Notes: generated by a model from the sequence alone, not told the origin. Shown: positions 24,908 through 34,210, numbered from the stretch's first letter. The stretch: 64,000 bases of DNA from Azospirillum picis (GCF_017876115.1 NZ_JAGINO010000032.1:1-64000); one strand, 5' to 3'. A program made the numbers and translations.

Positions 24908-26482
24908 ATGGCAACCCCCACCAGCAGCGGACAGGTCTCCGGCATCACCGCCGCGTCCCAGGCTCATATCAATGCGCTGCTGGGGGACAGCAAATGGGGC
25001 GGTCCGGTGGGGACCGGCCTGACGCTGACCTACAGCTTTCCCGGTTATGGCGCCAGCTGGTCCACCGACCCTCTCGGCAGCGGCGGCTACGGCCCGGCGT
25101 CCGGCAGCGGCGAGCCGTGGGGCAACCGGCTGACCCCCCTCAACGCGGTGCAGCAGAGCGCCTTTGCCCAAGCGCTGCAGAGCTGGGCGGCGGTCGCCAA
25201 CATCACCTTCACGCAGGTGGCCGACACCGCCGGCCAGGTGGGCGACATCCGGGTGGCCTTCAGCACCGCCGTGCCACCAAGCAACTCGGGCTATGCCTAT
25301 TACCCGTACAACCAGGGCGGGGCGGGCGGTGACATCTGGTTGAATCCCAACACCTCGGCCAGCCAGTCGCCGCAGCCTGGCAATTTCGGCTATATGGTGC
25401 TGGTGCACGAGATCGGCCATGCGCTGGGCTTGAAGCACTCGTTCGAGGAAGGGGTGACGCTGCCCGCCAGCACGGACAACAACCAATATACGGTGATGTC
25501 CTACACCGACCCGCCGTCCGCCAGCATCTCCCCGGCCGGGCCGATGCTCTACGACATCGCCGCCATCCAATACCTCTATGGCGCCAACACGGCCTATCGG
25601 GCCGGCGACGACAGCTATCGCTTCAGTGCTTCATCGGAGGAGTTGCGGACGATCTGGGATGCCGGCGGCACCGACAGCGTCGATGCCTCCAACCAGGTGC
25701 TGGGAGTGACGATCAACCTGAATGCCGGCAGCTTCAGCTCAATCGGCATCAAGACCAACGGCGGGGCGGCCCGCCAGAACATCGCCATCGCCTACGGGGC
25801 AGTGATCGAGAATGCGCTGGGGGGCACCGGCAGCGACGTCCTCCTCGGCAATGCCGAGGCCAACGCGTTGGATGGTGGGGCTGGCAACGACACGCTTTCC
25901 GGTGCCGCCGGGCAAGATGTCGTGCATGGCGGGGCCAACGAGGATCTGCTCTTCGGCAACCAGGGCGAGGACAGGCTGTTCGGCGACGATGGCAGCGACC
26001 TGCTGTTCGGCGGCCTCGACGCCGATACGCTGGAGGGGGGCGACGGCAGCGACCGGCTGAACGGCGACAACGGCGGCGACCTGCTCTCCGGCAACCGCGG
26101 GGCCGACGTGCTGTTCGGCAATGCCGGCAGCGACACGCTGTTCGGCGGTGGCGACGACGACCGCCTTTATGGCGGTCGTGATGGTGACCTGCTGTTCGGC
26201 GATCGGGGCGCCGATACCCTGGCCGGCAATCTGGGGGCCGACACGCTGAGCGGCGGCGGTGGCGCCGACCTGTTCCGCTTTGACGGCGGCGATGGGGCCG
26301 ACACCGTGCTGGATTTCGATGCCGGTACCGGCGACCGGCTGGCTGGGGTGAGCGGGCGCGGCTTTGCCCTGCGGGACGCCGGCAGCAGCGGCATGGTGAT
26401 CGATTTCCTGAATGGCGACAGCATCACGGTGGTCGGCCACACAGTTGGCGAATTTTCCACCAGTTGGTTGGTGGCTGTTTAG
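24908..26482 (+). CDS. Serralysin-type secreted zinc metalloprotease (M10, RTX)
   Basis: A 524-residue secreted protease. The N-terminal catalytic domain carries the full zinc motif VLVHEIGHALGLKHSFE near residue 167 (H-E-x2-H-x2-G-x2-H) and the Met-turn NQYTVMSYTDPP, so it should be active. The interval between motifs and the sequence MLYDIAAIQYLYGAN match serralysins. About ten RTX nonapeptides follow (such as GGAGNDTLSGAAGQDVVHGG), binding calcium outside the cell. The C-terminus ends FSTSWLVAV, hydrophobic as in type I secretion signals. No Sec signal peptide is present. ATG 24908 lies 5 bp after aggag. It directly follows the two-component genes (257-bp gap) and probably uses the ABC-HlyD pair at 18.8-22.3 kb. 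Confidence 0.95.
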   Translation: MATPTSSGQVSGITAASQAHINALLGDSKWGGPVGTGLTLTYSFPGYGASWSTDPLGSGGYGPASGSGEPWGNRLTPLNAVQQSAFAQALQSWAAVANITFTQVADTAGQVGDIRVAFSTAVPPSNSGYAYYPYNQGGAGGDIWLNPNTSASQSPQPGNFGYMVLVHEIGHALGLKHSFEEGVTLPASTDNNQYTVMSYTDPPSASISPAGPMLYDIAAIQYLYGANTAYRAGDDSYRFSASSEELRTIWDAGGTDSVDASNQVLGVTINLNAGSFSSIGIKTNGGAARQNIAIAYGAVIENALGGTGSDVLLGNAEANALDGGAGNDTLSGAAGQDVVHGGANEDLLFGNQGEDRLFGDDGSDLLFGGLDADTLEGGDGSDRLNGDNGGDLLSGNRGADVLFGNAGSDTLFGGGDDDRLYGGRDGDLLFGDRGADTLAGNLGADTLSGGGGADLFRFDGGDGADTVLDFDAGTGDRLAGVSGRGFALRDAGSSGMVIDFLNGDSITVVGHTVGEFSTSWLVAV

Positions 26483-26796
26483 GCCATTTAGCTGCGGCCT
26501 CCGCAGTGAGGCCGCGGTCGCGGAGCATCGCCGAACATTGGTTTCCATAATATAAATTCTGTGTAATTTTCTTGTAGGCGCGGTAGGTTCTATTCTGAAG
26601 TGCAACTTTCTTGTAATCACAGGGCTTTGCGGGTCGTGAGCGCTGATGGGTGGACATTATTCGCAGATCGAGTTTGCCGAGCACCGCCCCTGCATTCACG
26701 ATATGAATGCGTTTCCGCGTGGCGCCTCATCTTAGGGTTGGCATCGCCGTCATTTCGCTGAACGCCGCTCCTCCAGGCGCTGCCCGTCAGATGGCG
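26483..26796. other. 314-bp gap with a terminator-like hairpin
   Basis: No gene is seen. A perfect 8-bp stem gcggcctc (26494-26501) / gaggccgc (26508-26515) lies 12 bp after the protease stop and probably marks the transcript end, though a T tract is lacking. From about 26540 to 26640 the DNA is AT-richer than the surroundings, which could be a remnant of other DNA, but no coding sequence or repeat is evident. Confidence 0.55.
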
Positions 26797-27411
26797 TCAG
26801 GCGTCCGGGCCCAAGCCGTCGACCAGCCCGAGAAGGGACGCCTTGACCGCAGCCTGGATGCGGGTGGCCACGCCCAGCTTGCGGATGGCGTTGTCGATGT
26901 GGAAATTCGCCGTCCGCTCGCTCACCCCCATCAGCACCGCCATGTCCGCCGAGGATTTGCCGCGGGCCGACCAAGTCAGCGCCTCGCGTTCGCGCTCGGT
27001 CAGCTGGACGTCCGGTCGCACGGGAGCGCGGCTGCGGGTGATGCGGTTGCGGATGACCTCGACCAGCAGCTCGAAGTCGATGGGCTTGACGATGTACTCG
27101 TCGCAGCCGAGCCGGCGGGCGGCCAGCTGGTTCTCCCGCTGGCCGTAGGCGGTCAGCAGCACGAACGGGATGGCGCGCATCCCCTGCCCGAGCTCGGGGA
27201 TGCTCTGCAGCACCTCCAGGCCGCTGACGTCCGGCAGGTCGATGTCGCACAGGATCAGGTCGGGGCGATCCCGCTTCAGGGCCTCCAGACCGGCAAGCCC
27301 GTCCGCCGCCGCCGTCACCGTGAAGCCGGCCTCCTCCAACTCCTCCACCAGCAGCCCGCGGGTGTCGGGGTCGTCCTCGATGCACAGGATGCGCTTGGGC
27401 TTGTTCGCCAT
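26797..27411 (-). CDS. Response regulator with LuxR-type HTH
   Basis: A 204-residue regulator. The receiver begins RILCIEDDPDTRGLLVEELE with the acidic pocket, phospho-Asp at LILCDIDLPDVSG, Thr at VLLTAYG and Lys at YIVKPIDFE. The C-terminal 65 residues form a LuxR/GerE helix-turn-helix (LTEREREALTWSARGKSSAD; VSERTANFHIDNAIRKLGV), close to quorum-sensing-type HTH modules. It is the downstream partner of the histidine kinase whose stop is 3 bp before its ATG, so the pair is co-transcribed. Targets are not visible; it is separate from the OmpR-type system at 22.5 kb. Confidence 0.92.
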   Translation of the reverse strand: MANKPKRILCIEDDPDTRGLLVEELEEAGFTVTAAADGLAGLEALKRDRPDLILCDIDLPDVSGLEVLQSIPELGQGMRAIPFVLLTAYGQRENQLAARRLGCDEYIVKPIDFELLVEVIRNRITRSRAPVRPDVQLTEREREALTWSARGKSSADMAVLMGVSERTANFHIDNAIRKLGVATRIQAAVKASLLGLVDGLGPDA

Positions 27412-27414
27412 GGC

Positions 27415-28467
27415 TCACGAGGGGGTGGATGGGGAGCGGAGCGGCAGGCGGATGGTGGCCGTGGTGCCCTGCCCCACCCGGCTGTCGAGCGACACCGTAC
27501 CGCCATGGGCGGCGATGACGCACGAAACCAGATGCAGGCCGATGCCGGCTCCCGGCACGTTCCGGCTGTTGGCGCCGCGGAAATAGGGGGTGAAGACCTG
27601 GGGCAGGTCGGGCGGCGCGATGCCGCTGCCGCGGTCGGTGATCCGCACCACGGCCTCCCCCTCCTCACATGCCCCGCTCACCGTGATCGGCGAGGCAGCG
27701 GGGGCGTATTTGATCGCGTTGCCGATCAGGTTCTCGAACGCCTGGGTCAACAGCAGCGGGTCGGCGTCGAGGTGCCCCGGCAGCCGGTCGAGGTCGCACG
27801 AGATCACGGTGCCGCCCTCGCTCGCGGCCTGGGCCAGGCCATCCAGCAAGGTGCGCAAGTCGACAGGCCGGAGGGTGGGAGCCATCTGCTCCGTCCCCAT
27901 CGCGCTCATGGTCAGAACCGAGGCGATGACGCCGTCGATCCGCGCCGCCGCGGTGCGGATCGTCTGCGCCCGCCTTTGCACCTCGTCGGCGGACAGTGCG
28001 GGACCGCGCTTGATCAGGCGGTAGGCGTGGCCGTCCATCACCGTCAGTGGCGTTCGGACCTCGTGCGACAGCATGCGGATGAACCGGCGCTGCCGATCGG
28101 TCTGCTCACGCTGCCGGTCGAGCATGGCCTGGAGGCCGGCCTCGATGGCAAGGCGGTAGCGCACCAGCAGCGCCATCATGCAGAGCGTGAAGGCGGCGAT
28201 CAGCCGGTTGGCGACGAACACCAGACTGATGCGGTCGTCGGGCGGCTGGATGAAGGAGCCCAGCGCCGTCAGCACGATGGCGCACGCGGTGTAGGCCATC
28301 GTGCGCCGCCCGCCCTCCAGAATGCTCAGCACGATCGGGATGGTGTAGGCGAAGCACACCGAGACATTGTCCGCCGGGGTCACGGCATCGAACAGGAACA
28401 CCGCCCCGATTGCCGTCATGTTGATGGCGGCGATCAAGGGGCGGAGGTTGGGGACGGCACCAAGCAT
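27415..28467 (-). CDS. Membrane histidine kinase
   Basis: A 350-residue kinase. The N-terminus is a compact membrane domain of about four to five helices (LIAAINMTAIGAVFLFDAVT; YTIPIVLSILEGG; TACAIVLTALGSFI; FVANRLIAAFTLCMMALLVR) with little periplasmic sequence, so it may sense membrane or intramembrane cues. The dimerisation box is FIRMLSHEVRTPLTVMDGHA with the phospho-His. The ATPase domain has ENLIGNAIKYAP, ITDRGSGIAP and GAGIGLHLVSCVI. ATG 28467 was chosen because the open frame upstream (to 28815) lies inside the oxygenase gene and shows no homology. It is co-transcribed with the LuxR-type regulator. Confidence 0.9.
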   Translation of the reverse strand: MLGAVPNLRPLIAAINMTAIGAVFLFDAVTPADNVSVCFAYTIPIVLSILEGGRRTMAYTACAIVLTALGSFIQPPDDRISLVFVANRLIAAFTLCMMALLVRYRLAIEAGLQAMLDRQREQTDRQRRFIRMLSHEVRTPLTVMDGHAYRLIKRGPALSADEVQRRAQTIRTAAARIDGVIASVLTMSAMGTEQMAPTLRPVDLRTLLDGLAQAASEGGTVISCDLDRLPGHLDADPLLLTQAFENLIGNAIKYAPAASPITVSGACEEGEAVVRITDRGSGIAPPDLPQVFTPYFRGANSRNVPGAGIGLHLVSCVIAAHGGTVSLDSRVGQGTTATIRLPLRSPSTPS

Positions 28468-28510
28468 GGTTTCGGACGACCCACCCGCGGCGTTCAGGGA
28501 AAGGGCGCCA

Positions 28511-29695
28511 TCATAAGGGAGCTGGAGTGACGTCCGCGACGGCCATTGGAGCGGAGGGAACCGGTTCTGCGGCCGGCGTGGCCGCCCGGTATGCCCCGAC
28601 CCCCTCGCCGAGGAAGCCGTTGTTGGCTTCCCGCTGGCGCGCGCCGGCCTCGTCGTAAAGGAAGGGCAGGAAGGCATAGCGCCGGCCGGCGGTGACCGGT
28701 GCCGCCTCGTGCAGCAGCGAGCAGGAGAAGACCACCGCCCCGCCGGTCGGCGGCCGGTAGCGGCGCGGCCCGAATTCGGGAAAGCACAACTCCCCGCCTT
28801 CGAACTCCTCGGCATTCAGGTTGATCGACACGGCGAAGCGGCGGTGGGCGGTGCCCTTGGTGGTGTTGTCGCGATGGGCGCGGAAATGGCCCCCTTCGGC
28901 CGCGTCGTAGCAGGCGACGATGTAGCGCTCCATGCGGGTGACGCGGAACTGGAAGGCCTTGCGGATCTCCGGCAGCACCCGCCGCTCAATGCGCGTGCGC
29001 GCGGCGTCGCGGATCGCCGGGTCGGCGATGGTATGGTCGGAGCGCCGCTTGTGGCGATGGTCGAAGACGGGCACCGTCCTGCCGTCGACCTCGCGCATGA
29101 AGCCGGATTCGCCGCCGCCGTGGGTCTCATAGAGGCCGATCAGCATCCGGCAGAAATCGGGCTCGAACACCCGCGGCAGGATCAGCACCGGCGCCGGGAG
29201 GTCCGTTCCGGCATGCAGCGACAGATCCGGCAGGCCGGCCACCATGTCCAGCAGGGCGTCGGTCTGGTCGAGCCCCGCCGTGGCCATCACCCGCAGCAGC
29301 GGGTCGAGCAGCAGCCAGTGCGGCCGATAGACCAGGGCGTCGCCGCTGCCGCTGCGCCGGATGACCGCCGCGCCATAGAGGCGGGCGACCGCCAGGTCAT
29401 GATCCCGGAAGGCGCGCAGGCCGGGGTAGCTTGCCGCCAGCCGCTCGCGGTCCTGCGGGTCGGAGGACACCGTGAAGACCGCGGCCGTCACATCGTCGAA
29501 CAGGTGCCGTCGCGCCCTGAGCGCCGCCAGGGCGCGCGCGGCCGGCTCGGCGGCGGCGGAGCCGAGGAACCCCAGCAGGATGTAACGCCCGCCCAGCGTG
29601 TCGGCGTGGAAGCGGGGGTTGGTGGCAGTTTCGGCGACGAACCAGGGGGCCGGATCGCCGGGGCGCAGGAAGCCCGGCGCAGACAGGGAGAGCAT
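28511..29695 (-). CDS. Peroxiredoxin-like / 2OG-Fe(II) oxygenase (prolyl 4-hydroxylase-like) fusion
   Basis: A 394-residue two-domain protein. The first 165 or so residues resemble an AhpC/TSA thioredoxin fold (FLRPGDPAPWFVAETATNP; YILLGFLGSAAAEPAARALA), but no peroxidatic Cys is present at the usual place, so this half is probably not a peroxidase. The second half is a prolyl 4-hydroxylase-type dioxygenase. It has the iron-binding H-x-D in GHFRAHRDNTTKGTAHRRFA, a distal His in SCSLLHEAAPV, and the 2OG-binding Arg in AGRRYAFLPFLYDE. It likely hydroxylates a protein or small molecule. The ATG at 29695 is preferred to a TTG at 29779. Its stop lies 44 bp before the kinase start. Confidence 0.85.
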   Translation of the reverse strand: MLSLSAPGFLRPGDPAPWFVAETATNPRFHADTLGGRYILLGFLGSAAAEPAARALAALRARRHLFDDVTAAVFTVSSDPQDRERLAASYPGLRAFRDHDLAVARLYGAAVIRRSGSGDALVYRPHWLLLDPLLRVMATAGLDQTDALLDMVAGLPDLSLHAGTDLPAPVLILPRVFEPDFCRMLIGLYETHGGGESGFMREVDGRTVPVFDHRHKRRSDHTIADPAIRDAARTRIERRVLPEIRKAFQFRVTRMERYIVACYDAAEGGHFRAHRDNTTKGTAHRRFAVSINLNAEEFEGGELCFPEFGPRRYRPPTGGAVVFSCSLLHEAAPVTAGRRYAFLPFLYDEAGARQREANNGFLGEGVGAYRAATPAAEPVPSAPMAVADVTPAPL

Positions 29696-29775
29696 GGGAG
29701 CGGGAACTCGCAGGGCGCGGCCGCATAGGGCCAGTTCGCGCGAGTGTGCGGCGTTGTCCGTCCTTTGCCCACCTG

Positions 29776-31080
29776 TCAACCTTCACAGGGGGGAGCGGCG
29801 AGCGCCGGGCGACGGGTGCCGATGAGGGCGGCAAGCTCAATGCGCAGGCGCCCGACCACCGGCTCCCACTGGCCGAGCTGCGGTTGGCGGAACAGCCGGT
29901 GCGTCGGGTACCAGGGGCTGTCCGCGCGGCCGCGCATCCAGCGCCAGTCGGGATCGGCCGACAGCAGCACCCAGGCCGGCCTGCCCAGCGCGCCGGCGAG
30001 ATGGACGATCGCGGTGTCGACGGCGATCACCAGGTCGAGGCCGGCGATCACCGCCGCGGTGTCGGCGAAGTCGCCCACGCTCCCACCATGCCGCACCACC
30101 GCCGCGCCGCCCGCCACCCGGTCGAGGGCGGCTTCGGCGGCCCCCACCTGCAGGCTGTGAAACCGCACCCCCGGCAGCGCCAGCAGCGGCGAGAGCGCTG
30201 CCAGCGGACAGGATCTGTGGCGGTCGTCCGGATCCTCCGGCCGGCCGGCCCAGACCAGGCCGACCTGCAGGCGGCCATCGGGGGAGAAACCGGTGGAGGG
30301 GGGCGATGCCGTCGCCGGGGCCGCCAGGTAGGGAAGCGTGGCCGGAATGTTGCCGGCCGTGGTGCCGAGCAGGCGCGGCAGGCTCATCAACGGCGCGTGG
30401 GCGGCGTAGGCCGGGATGCGCTCGCCCTCCGACAGCACCTGCGCACAACCCGCAAGCCCGGTCATGAGCCGGCGCAGCACGCCGGGCACCGCCAGCACGA
30501 CCCGTGCGCCGCGGGCGGCGGCGAGCGGGACATAGCGGGCGAATTGGAGGCTGTCGCCGAAACCCTGCTCGGCATGGACCAGCAGCGTCCCGCCGGCCAG
30601 CGGGCGTCCATCCCAGAAGCGGTCCCAGTGCGTGACCCAGGGGGTGGGACCCTTCAGGCGCCATCGCGCCTCGTAAAGCCTGAATCCCTCCTTGATGGCA
30701 CCGGCGGCCAGCAGCGCCATGGCGAGGTTGTAGGCGGCGCGGGGGTCCTGGGGGGCGAGCGCATGGGCGGTGCGGAACTGGACCAGCGCCTCGTCCGGCC
30801 GGCCGGCCTTCATCAGGGCGACGCCGAGGTCGCCGTGCGCGGCGCGGTGTCCCGCCGCTGCGGCGGCAGCCAGCAGCCGGACGGCCGTGGCGTCGTCCCG
30901 GCTGAGATGGTGCAGGACGCCCAGGCGGTGCAGGGCTCCGGCATGGCCGGGGGCCTCACTCAGCACGGCACGGCAGCCCGCCGCCGCCGCGTCCAGACGG
31001 CCGGCGTGGTAATGGGCATCGATTTCGGCCAGCCGGCGGTCCATCGGTCTATCGGGCAGGCGGTCGGGCGGGGACGGCAT
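29776..31080 (-). CDS. TPR protein with GT9-like glycosyltransferase domain
   Basis: A 434-residue protein. The N-terminal 130 residues hold about three TPR-like units (AHGDLGVALMKAGRPDEALV; AAYNLAMALLAAGAIKEGFR). The C-terminal part is GT-B, related to heptosyltransferases, with LLVHAEQGFGDSLQFARYVP, LQVGLVWAGRPEDPDD, and the donor region LVIAVDTAIVHLAGALGRPA followed by the family-specific DWRWMRGRADSPWYPTHRLF. Three paralogues occur in this window (38071, 45400, 51295). ATG 31080 lies 10 bp after the stop of the M23 gene and has gagg upstream. Such proteins act in surface-glycan synthesis or protein glycosylation; acceptor unknown. Confidence 0.88.
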   Translation of the reverse strand: MPSPPDRLPDRPMDRRLAEIDAHYHAGRLDAAAAGCRAVLSEAPGHAGALHRLGVLHHLSRDDATAVRLLAAAAAAGHRAAHGDLGVALMKAGRPDEALVQFRTAHALAPQDPRAAYNLAMALLAAGAIKEGFRLYEARWRLKGPTPWVTHWDRFWDGRPLAGGTLLVHAEQGFGDSLQFARYVPLAAARGARVVLAVPGVLRRLMTGLAGCAQVLSEGERIPAYAAHAPLMSLPRLLGTTAGNIPATLPYLAAPATASPPSTGFSPDGRLQVGLVWAGRPEDPDDRHRSCPLAALSPLLALPGVRFHSLQVGAAEAALDRVAGGAAVVRHGGSVGDFADTAAVIAGLDLVIAVDTAIVHLAGALGRPAWVLLSADPDWRWMRGRADSPWYPTHRLFRQPQLGQWEPVVGRLRIELAALIGTRRPALAAPPCEG

Positions 31081-31090
31081 GGTCACGGCC

Positions 31091-32134
31091 TCAGCGGATG
31101 TCGATGCGGCGCTCCATCTCCACCACCGGCTTGCCGGCGCGCACCAGGCGGAACACGCCGCGGTAGCTGCCCGGCGCCCAGCCCTCGGCCGGCCGCTTGA
31201 CCCCGCTGAAGCCGAACCAGGAGACGTTGGAGGCGGCCAGCCGGTTCATCCGCTCGGACAGCACCGTGCCCTTGGGCGAGACGATGCGGAACCAGGTCTC
31301 GTCGCCGGCCAGGGTGCCGAGCACGTCGACCCAGTAGATCAGGGTGTCGGCGTCCCGGCCCAGCGTGTCGGCGCGGTTGTCGCCCTTGCGGGTCTTCTCG
31401 GGATCGGGCGGAGCGGCAGCGAAGCCGGCGCCGAGCCCGCCGCTTTCATGGTAGGCGAGGGCCTCGGCGGCCTTGGCGCTCCACAGCGGGGAGCGGGCGG
31501 TGTGGCAGTCGGCCGCGGGGCTGCCGGCGGCGCCGATGAAGGGGTCGATGACGGTCGAGCCGCGCCGCACCTCGAAATGCACGTGCGGGAACATGGTCAG
31601 GCCGGACAGGCCGACCAGCCCGAGGGTCTGGCCGGCCTCCACCCGGTCGCCGGGTTTGACCGCGACGCTGCCGCGGCGCAGGTGGGCGTAGATCGTCTGC
31701 CAGCCGTCGCCATGGTCGAGGATGACGGTGTTGCCGCCGCCGCGGTTGCGCAGGCTGGCCGGGTCGGCCTCGCGCATGTCGATGTCGTCCATCTCGTCGC
31801 GGGTCGCCCGCACCACCCCGGCGGCGGCGGCGCGCACCGCCACCCCCTGGCGCATCGCCGGATGGTCGGGAAGCCGGATGTCGGTGCCGGTGTGGCCGTC
31901 ATAGCTCAGCCGGCCGCAGGTGTAGTCGCGGCGGTCGGGGCTGGGATCATGGTCGACGTAGTTCTGCACGAAGCAGCGCTCGCCCATCCGGCAGTCGATC
32001 GGCAACTCCAGCACCGGCGCGTCGGCCAAGGCCGGGGCGGCCAAGGCCACGGCGGCTGGGAGGGCGAGGATCGCTCCCCAGATGGCGGCCAGGGCGGCGG
32101 AGCGAAGCCGGCGGGGCGGGGCGGATGAAACCAT
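31091..32134 (-). CDS. Secreted M23 (LytM) family peptidase
   Basis: A 347-residue exported protein with a typical Sec signal peptide (positive start, SAALAAIWGAILALPAAVAL, cleavage near ALA-AP). The M23 domain shows the zinc ligands in GHTGTDIRLPDHPA and HVHFEVRRGS, with NTVILDHGDGWQTIYAHLRR between them, so peptidoglycan or glycine-rich peptide endopeptidase activity is likely. The C-terminal 130 residues (beginning near ETWFRIVSPKGTVLSERMNR) form an extra domain I do not recognise, probably a wall- or ligand-binding module. Shine-Dalgarno ggag is 8 bp before ATG 32134. It starts a run of minus-strand genes down to the regulator at 26.8 kb. Confidence 0.92.
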   Translation of the reverse strand: MVSSAPPRRLRSAALAAIWGAILALPAAVALAAPALADAPVLELPIDCRMGERCFVQNYVDHDPSPDRRDYTCGRLSYDGHTGTDIRLPDHPAMRQGVAVRAAAAGVVRATRDEMDDIDMREADPASLRNRGGGNTVILDHGDGWQTIYAHLRRGSVAVKPGDRVEAGQTLGLVGLSGLTMFPHVHFEVRRGSTVIDPFIGAAGSPAADCHTARSPLWSAKAAEALAYHESGGLGAGFAAAPPDPEKTRKGDNRADTLGRDADTLIYWVDVLGTLAGDETWFRIVSPKGTVLSERMNRLAASNVSWFGFSGVKRPAEGWAPGSYRGVFRLVRAGKPVVEMERRIDIR

Positions 32135-32359
32135 TGGGGGAACTCCAGCCGGACCATGGACCAGGCCATGGTCGGATGCGAGGGACGGAAGGCGGCGGAT
32201 GGGGCGTGGAAGTGGCTTGGCCTGGAACAGGGGGTGGCGCTACTCCTCGGGCCGCCCGTTTTACGGACCCACCCTCAACCGCCTGCACCCCGGTCCCCTC
32301 GGGACCAGGGTCATGGGGTGGCGAGGATACTGCCCGCAGCCCTCCCGGAATGCAACGCC

Positions 32360-32972
32360 ATGCCCGACCGCCGCCCTGCCCTGTCCGTCTGCATCGTCAC
32401 CCACGAGGTCGCCGGGCTTGCCGGCAGCGGCGGCATCGGCTGCTGCTGGCCGGCCACGCCCTGGCGGTGATGCCGGTGGCGCCACCACCGACCTGTCCCC
32501 TGCTCCTGCTCCATGCCCGGCGGCGGCCCGGCTGGCCCCGCTGCTGGCGCCGGGCATGCCGGCTGACGGGAGGGAGGAGATGGTCGGCGATCTGCTGCGG
32601 CTGGCGCTCGGGCTGGAGGCCCGGCTGGCGCGCGGTGCCGCGGCGGCATCCAGGCTGGGGGCCGACCGCGATGCGGCGCTCAAGTCCCTGGACGTCCTGC
32701 GGGACGAGCGGGACCGGCTGGCGGCGGCACTGGAGGAGACGGTCGCCGGCGAGGCCGCCGGGCGCTGGACGGCGCGCCTGGACGGCCTGCTCGAGTCCCG
32801 CTCCTGGAGCCTGTCGGCGCCGCTGCGCCGGCGCTTCGGCGGGGCGGACGAGACCCGCCTTGCCGCCCTGCCGGCGGCACGGGCGGTGGAGGCGGTGCTG
32901 GCCTCGGCCTGGTGGGACATGGCGGCACCGGTGCGGCTGCTGGCCCGGCTGCTGGCCCGCCGGCGCCGCTGA
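32360..32972 (+). pseudogene. Decayed GT4-type glycosyltransferase remnant
   Basis: The first 27 or so codons (MPDRRPALSVCIVTHEVAGL, then a glycine-rich turn) look like the start of a GT4/glycogen-synthase-like enzyme. The same frame then hits TGA at 32468. A second frame continues the expected helix (RLLLAGHALAVMPV), indicating a frameshift near 32440. The third piece, 32580-32972, encodes a helical tail (VGDLLRLALGLEARLARGAA; LLESRSWSLSAPLRRRFGG) of the kind found at the end of large glycosyltransferases. The middle catalytic domains are missing. I therefore read this as an internally deleted, frameshifted gene. Alternatively, the tail could be a short independent coiled-coil protein. Confidence 0.5.
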
Positions 32973-32989
32973 GGTTCTCCCCGCGCCGC

Positions 32990-34210
32990 TCAGCCGGCCC
33001 GCAAGCCCAGTTCGGACAGCATCCGGTCGATGCGGATGTCCCAGGTCCAGGCCTCCTGCATGCGGCGGGCGGCCCCGGCCCCGATAACGGCGGCGGCCGT
33101 CCGGTCGCTGTAGACGCGCTCCAGCGCCTCGACGATCTCCTCGGGGTCGGACTCGCCCCAGCCGTCGGTCGCCGCTCCGTCCGGCCCCTCCTCCACCCTG
33201 CCCTGGCGGCGCAGCGGATGGCAGGGCAGGTCGGCGATCAGGTCCTGGTGTCCGGTGTTGTCCGACAGGATGGTCGGTACGCCGCAGGCCATCGCCTCCA
33301 TGGCGACCAGGTTGGTGCCGCCCTCGCAGCGGTTGGGGAACAGCGCGACGTCGGCCTGGCGCAGCAGCCGGCCCATCGCCGCGTTGGGCACCGGCGGCGC
33401 CACCTGGAAGGAGCCGTCCGGCAGGCCGTTGTCGCGCAACCAGCCGGCGACGTCGACCTGGCCCTTGTCATCGAGCCGCGGGGCGTGCTCGAGGTGGGGC
33501 GAGCGCGCCATGGTGCTCGCCAGGGCCGGCCAGGGGCTGAACCAGCCGGCGACCAGCAGGGCGTTGGGATGGCGCTGGTGGAAGCGGCGGAAGGCGGCGA
33601 CCGCGATGTCCTGCCCCTTGCGGAACTCCAGCTTGCCGCCGGAATAGATGATGAAACGGTCGCGGGCGTGGGTGCGCGGTGGCCCGGCGTGGAAGATCGC
33701 GGGGTCGATGCCTTGCGGGCAGACCGTCACTTGGGTGAGGCCGGCACCGCGCAGCACCTCGGCGGTCCAGCTCGCCCCGGCGGCGATGGCGGCGAAGCGG
33801 CGGCCGCGCGCGATCGCCGAGGCATCAAGCCGGGTGTCCTCCAGGAAGACGATGGCCAAATCCGGAACACCGCTCAGCGTGAAGGCCCCCGCCGGCTGGA
33901 TCAGCCCGTTGCCCAGCCCGTGCAGCATTGGGAAGGTGCCTTGCACCGGGCTGGCCGGGTCGGGCCGGGCGGCCATGGCGGTGGCGATGGCGGTGGCGTT
34001 GGTCTCCAGCCGCTCCAGCAGCGCCGGCTCGATGCTTTTGCGGTCGAGCGACCCCAGGCCGTAAAAGGGCATCGGGTCGAGGTCGCCCGCCGCCAGCATC
34101 CGGCGGGCGACATGCAGGCCAAGGATCCCCCAGCCCGAATAGCTGCCGATCTGCCAGACGAGTCCGACCTTGCGGGCGCCGCCGCCGAGGTCGATTTTTC
34201 TTTGGGTCAT
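32990..34210 (-). CDS. GT4-type glycosyltransferase
   Basis: A 406-residue GT-B enzyme. The C-terminal donor domain is clear: RFIIYSGGKLEFRKGQDIAV, then the E-x7-E site RCEGGTNLVAMEAMACGVPT and the following SDNTGHQDLI. The N-terminal half (KVGLVWQIGSYSGWGILGLH) is less conserved and may bind the acceptor. ATG 34210 is used; the longer frame to 34312 has no homology. It converges on the pseudogene to its left (17 bp apart) and is divergent from the 34484 gene across about 270 bp. Sugar specificity is unknown. Confidence 0.88.
   Translation of the reverse strand: MTQRKIDLGGGARKVGLVWQIGSYSGWGILGLHVARRMLAAGDLDPMPFYGLGSLDRKSIEPALLERLETNATAIATAMAARPDPASPVQGTFPMLHGLGNGLIQPAGAFTLSGVPDLAIVFLEDTRLDASAIARGRRFAAIAAGASWTAEVLRGAGLTQVTVCPQGIDPAIFHAGPPRTHARDRFIIYSGGKLEFRKGQDIAVAAFRRFHQRHPNALLVAGWFSPWPALASTMARSPHLEHAPRLDDKGQVDVAGWLRDNGLPDGSFQVAPPVPNAAMGRLLRQADVALFPNRCEGGTNLVAMEAMACGVPTILSDNTGHQDLIADLPCHPLRRQGRVEEGPDGAATDGWGESDPEEIVEALERVYSDRTAAAVIGAGAARRMQEAWTWDIRIDRMLSELGLRAG

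Noticed and set aside
26520..26700. AT-rich stretch as a mobile-element scar
   Set aside because: No inverted repeats, target duplications or transposase fragments are visible.
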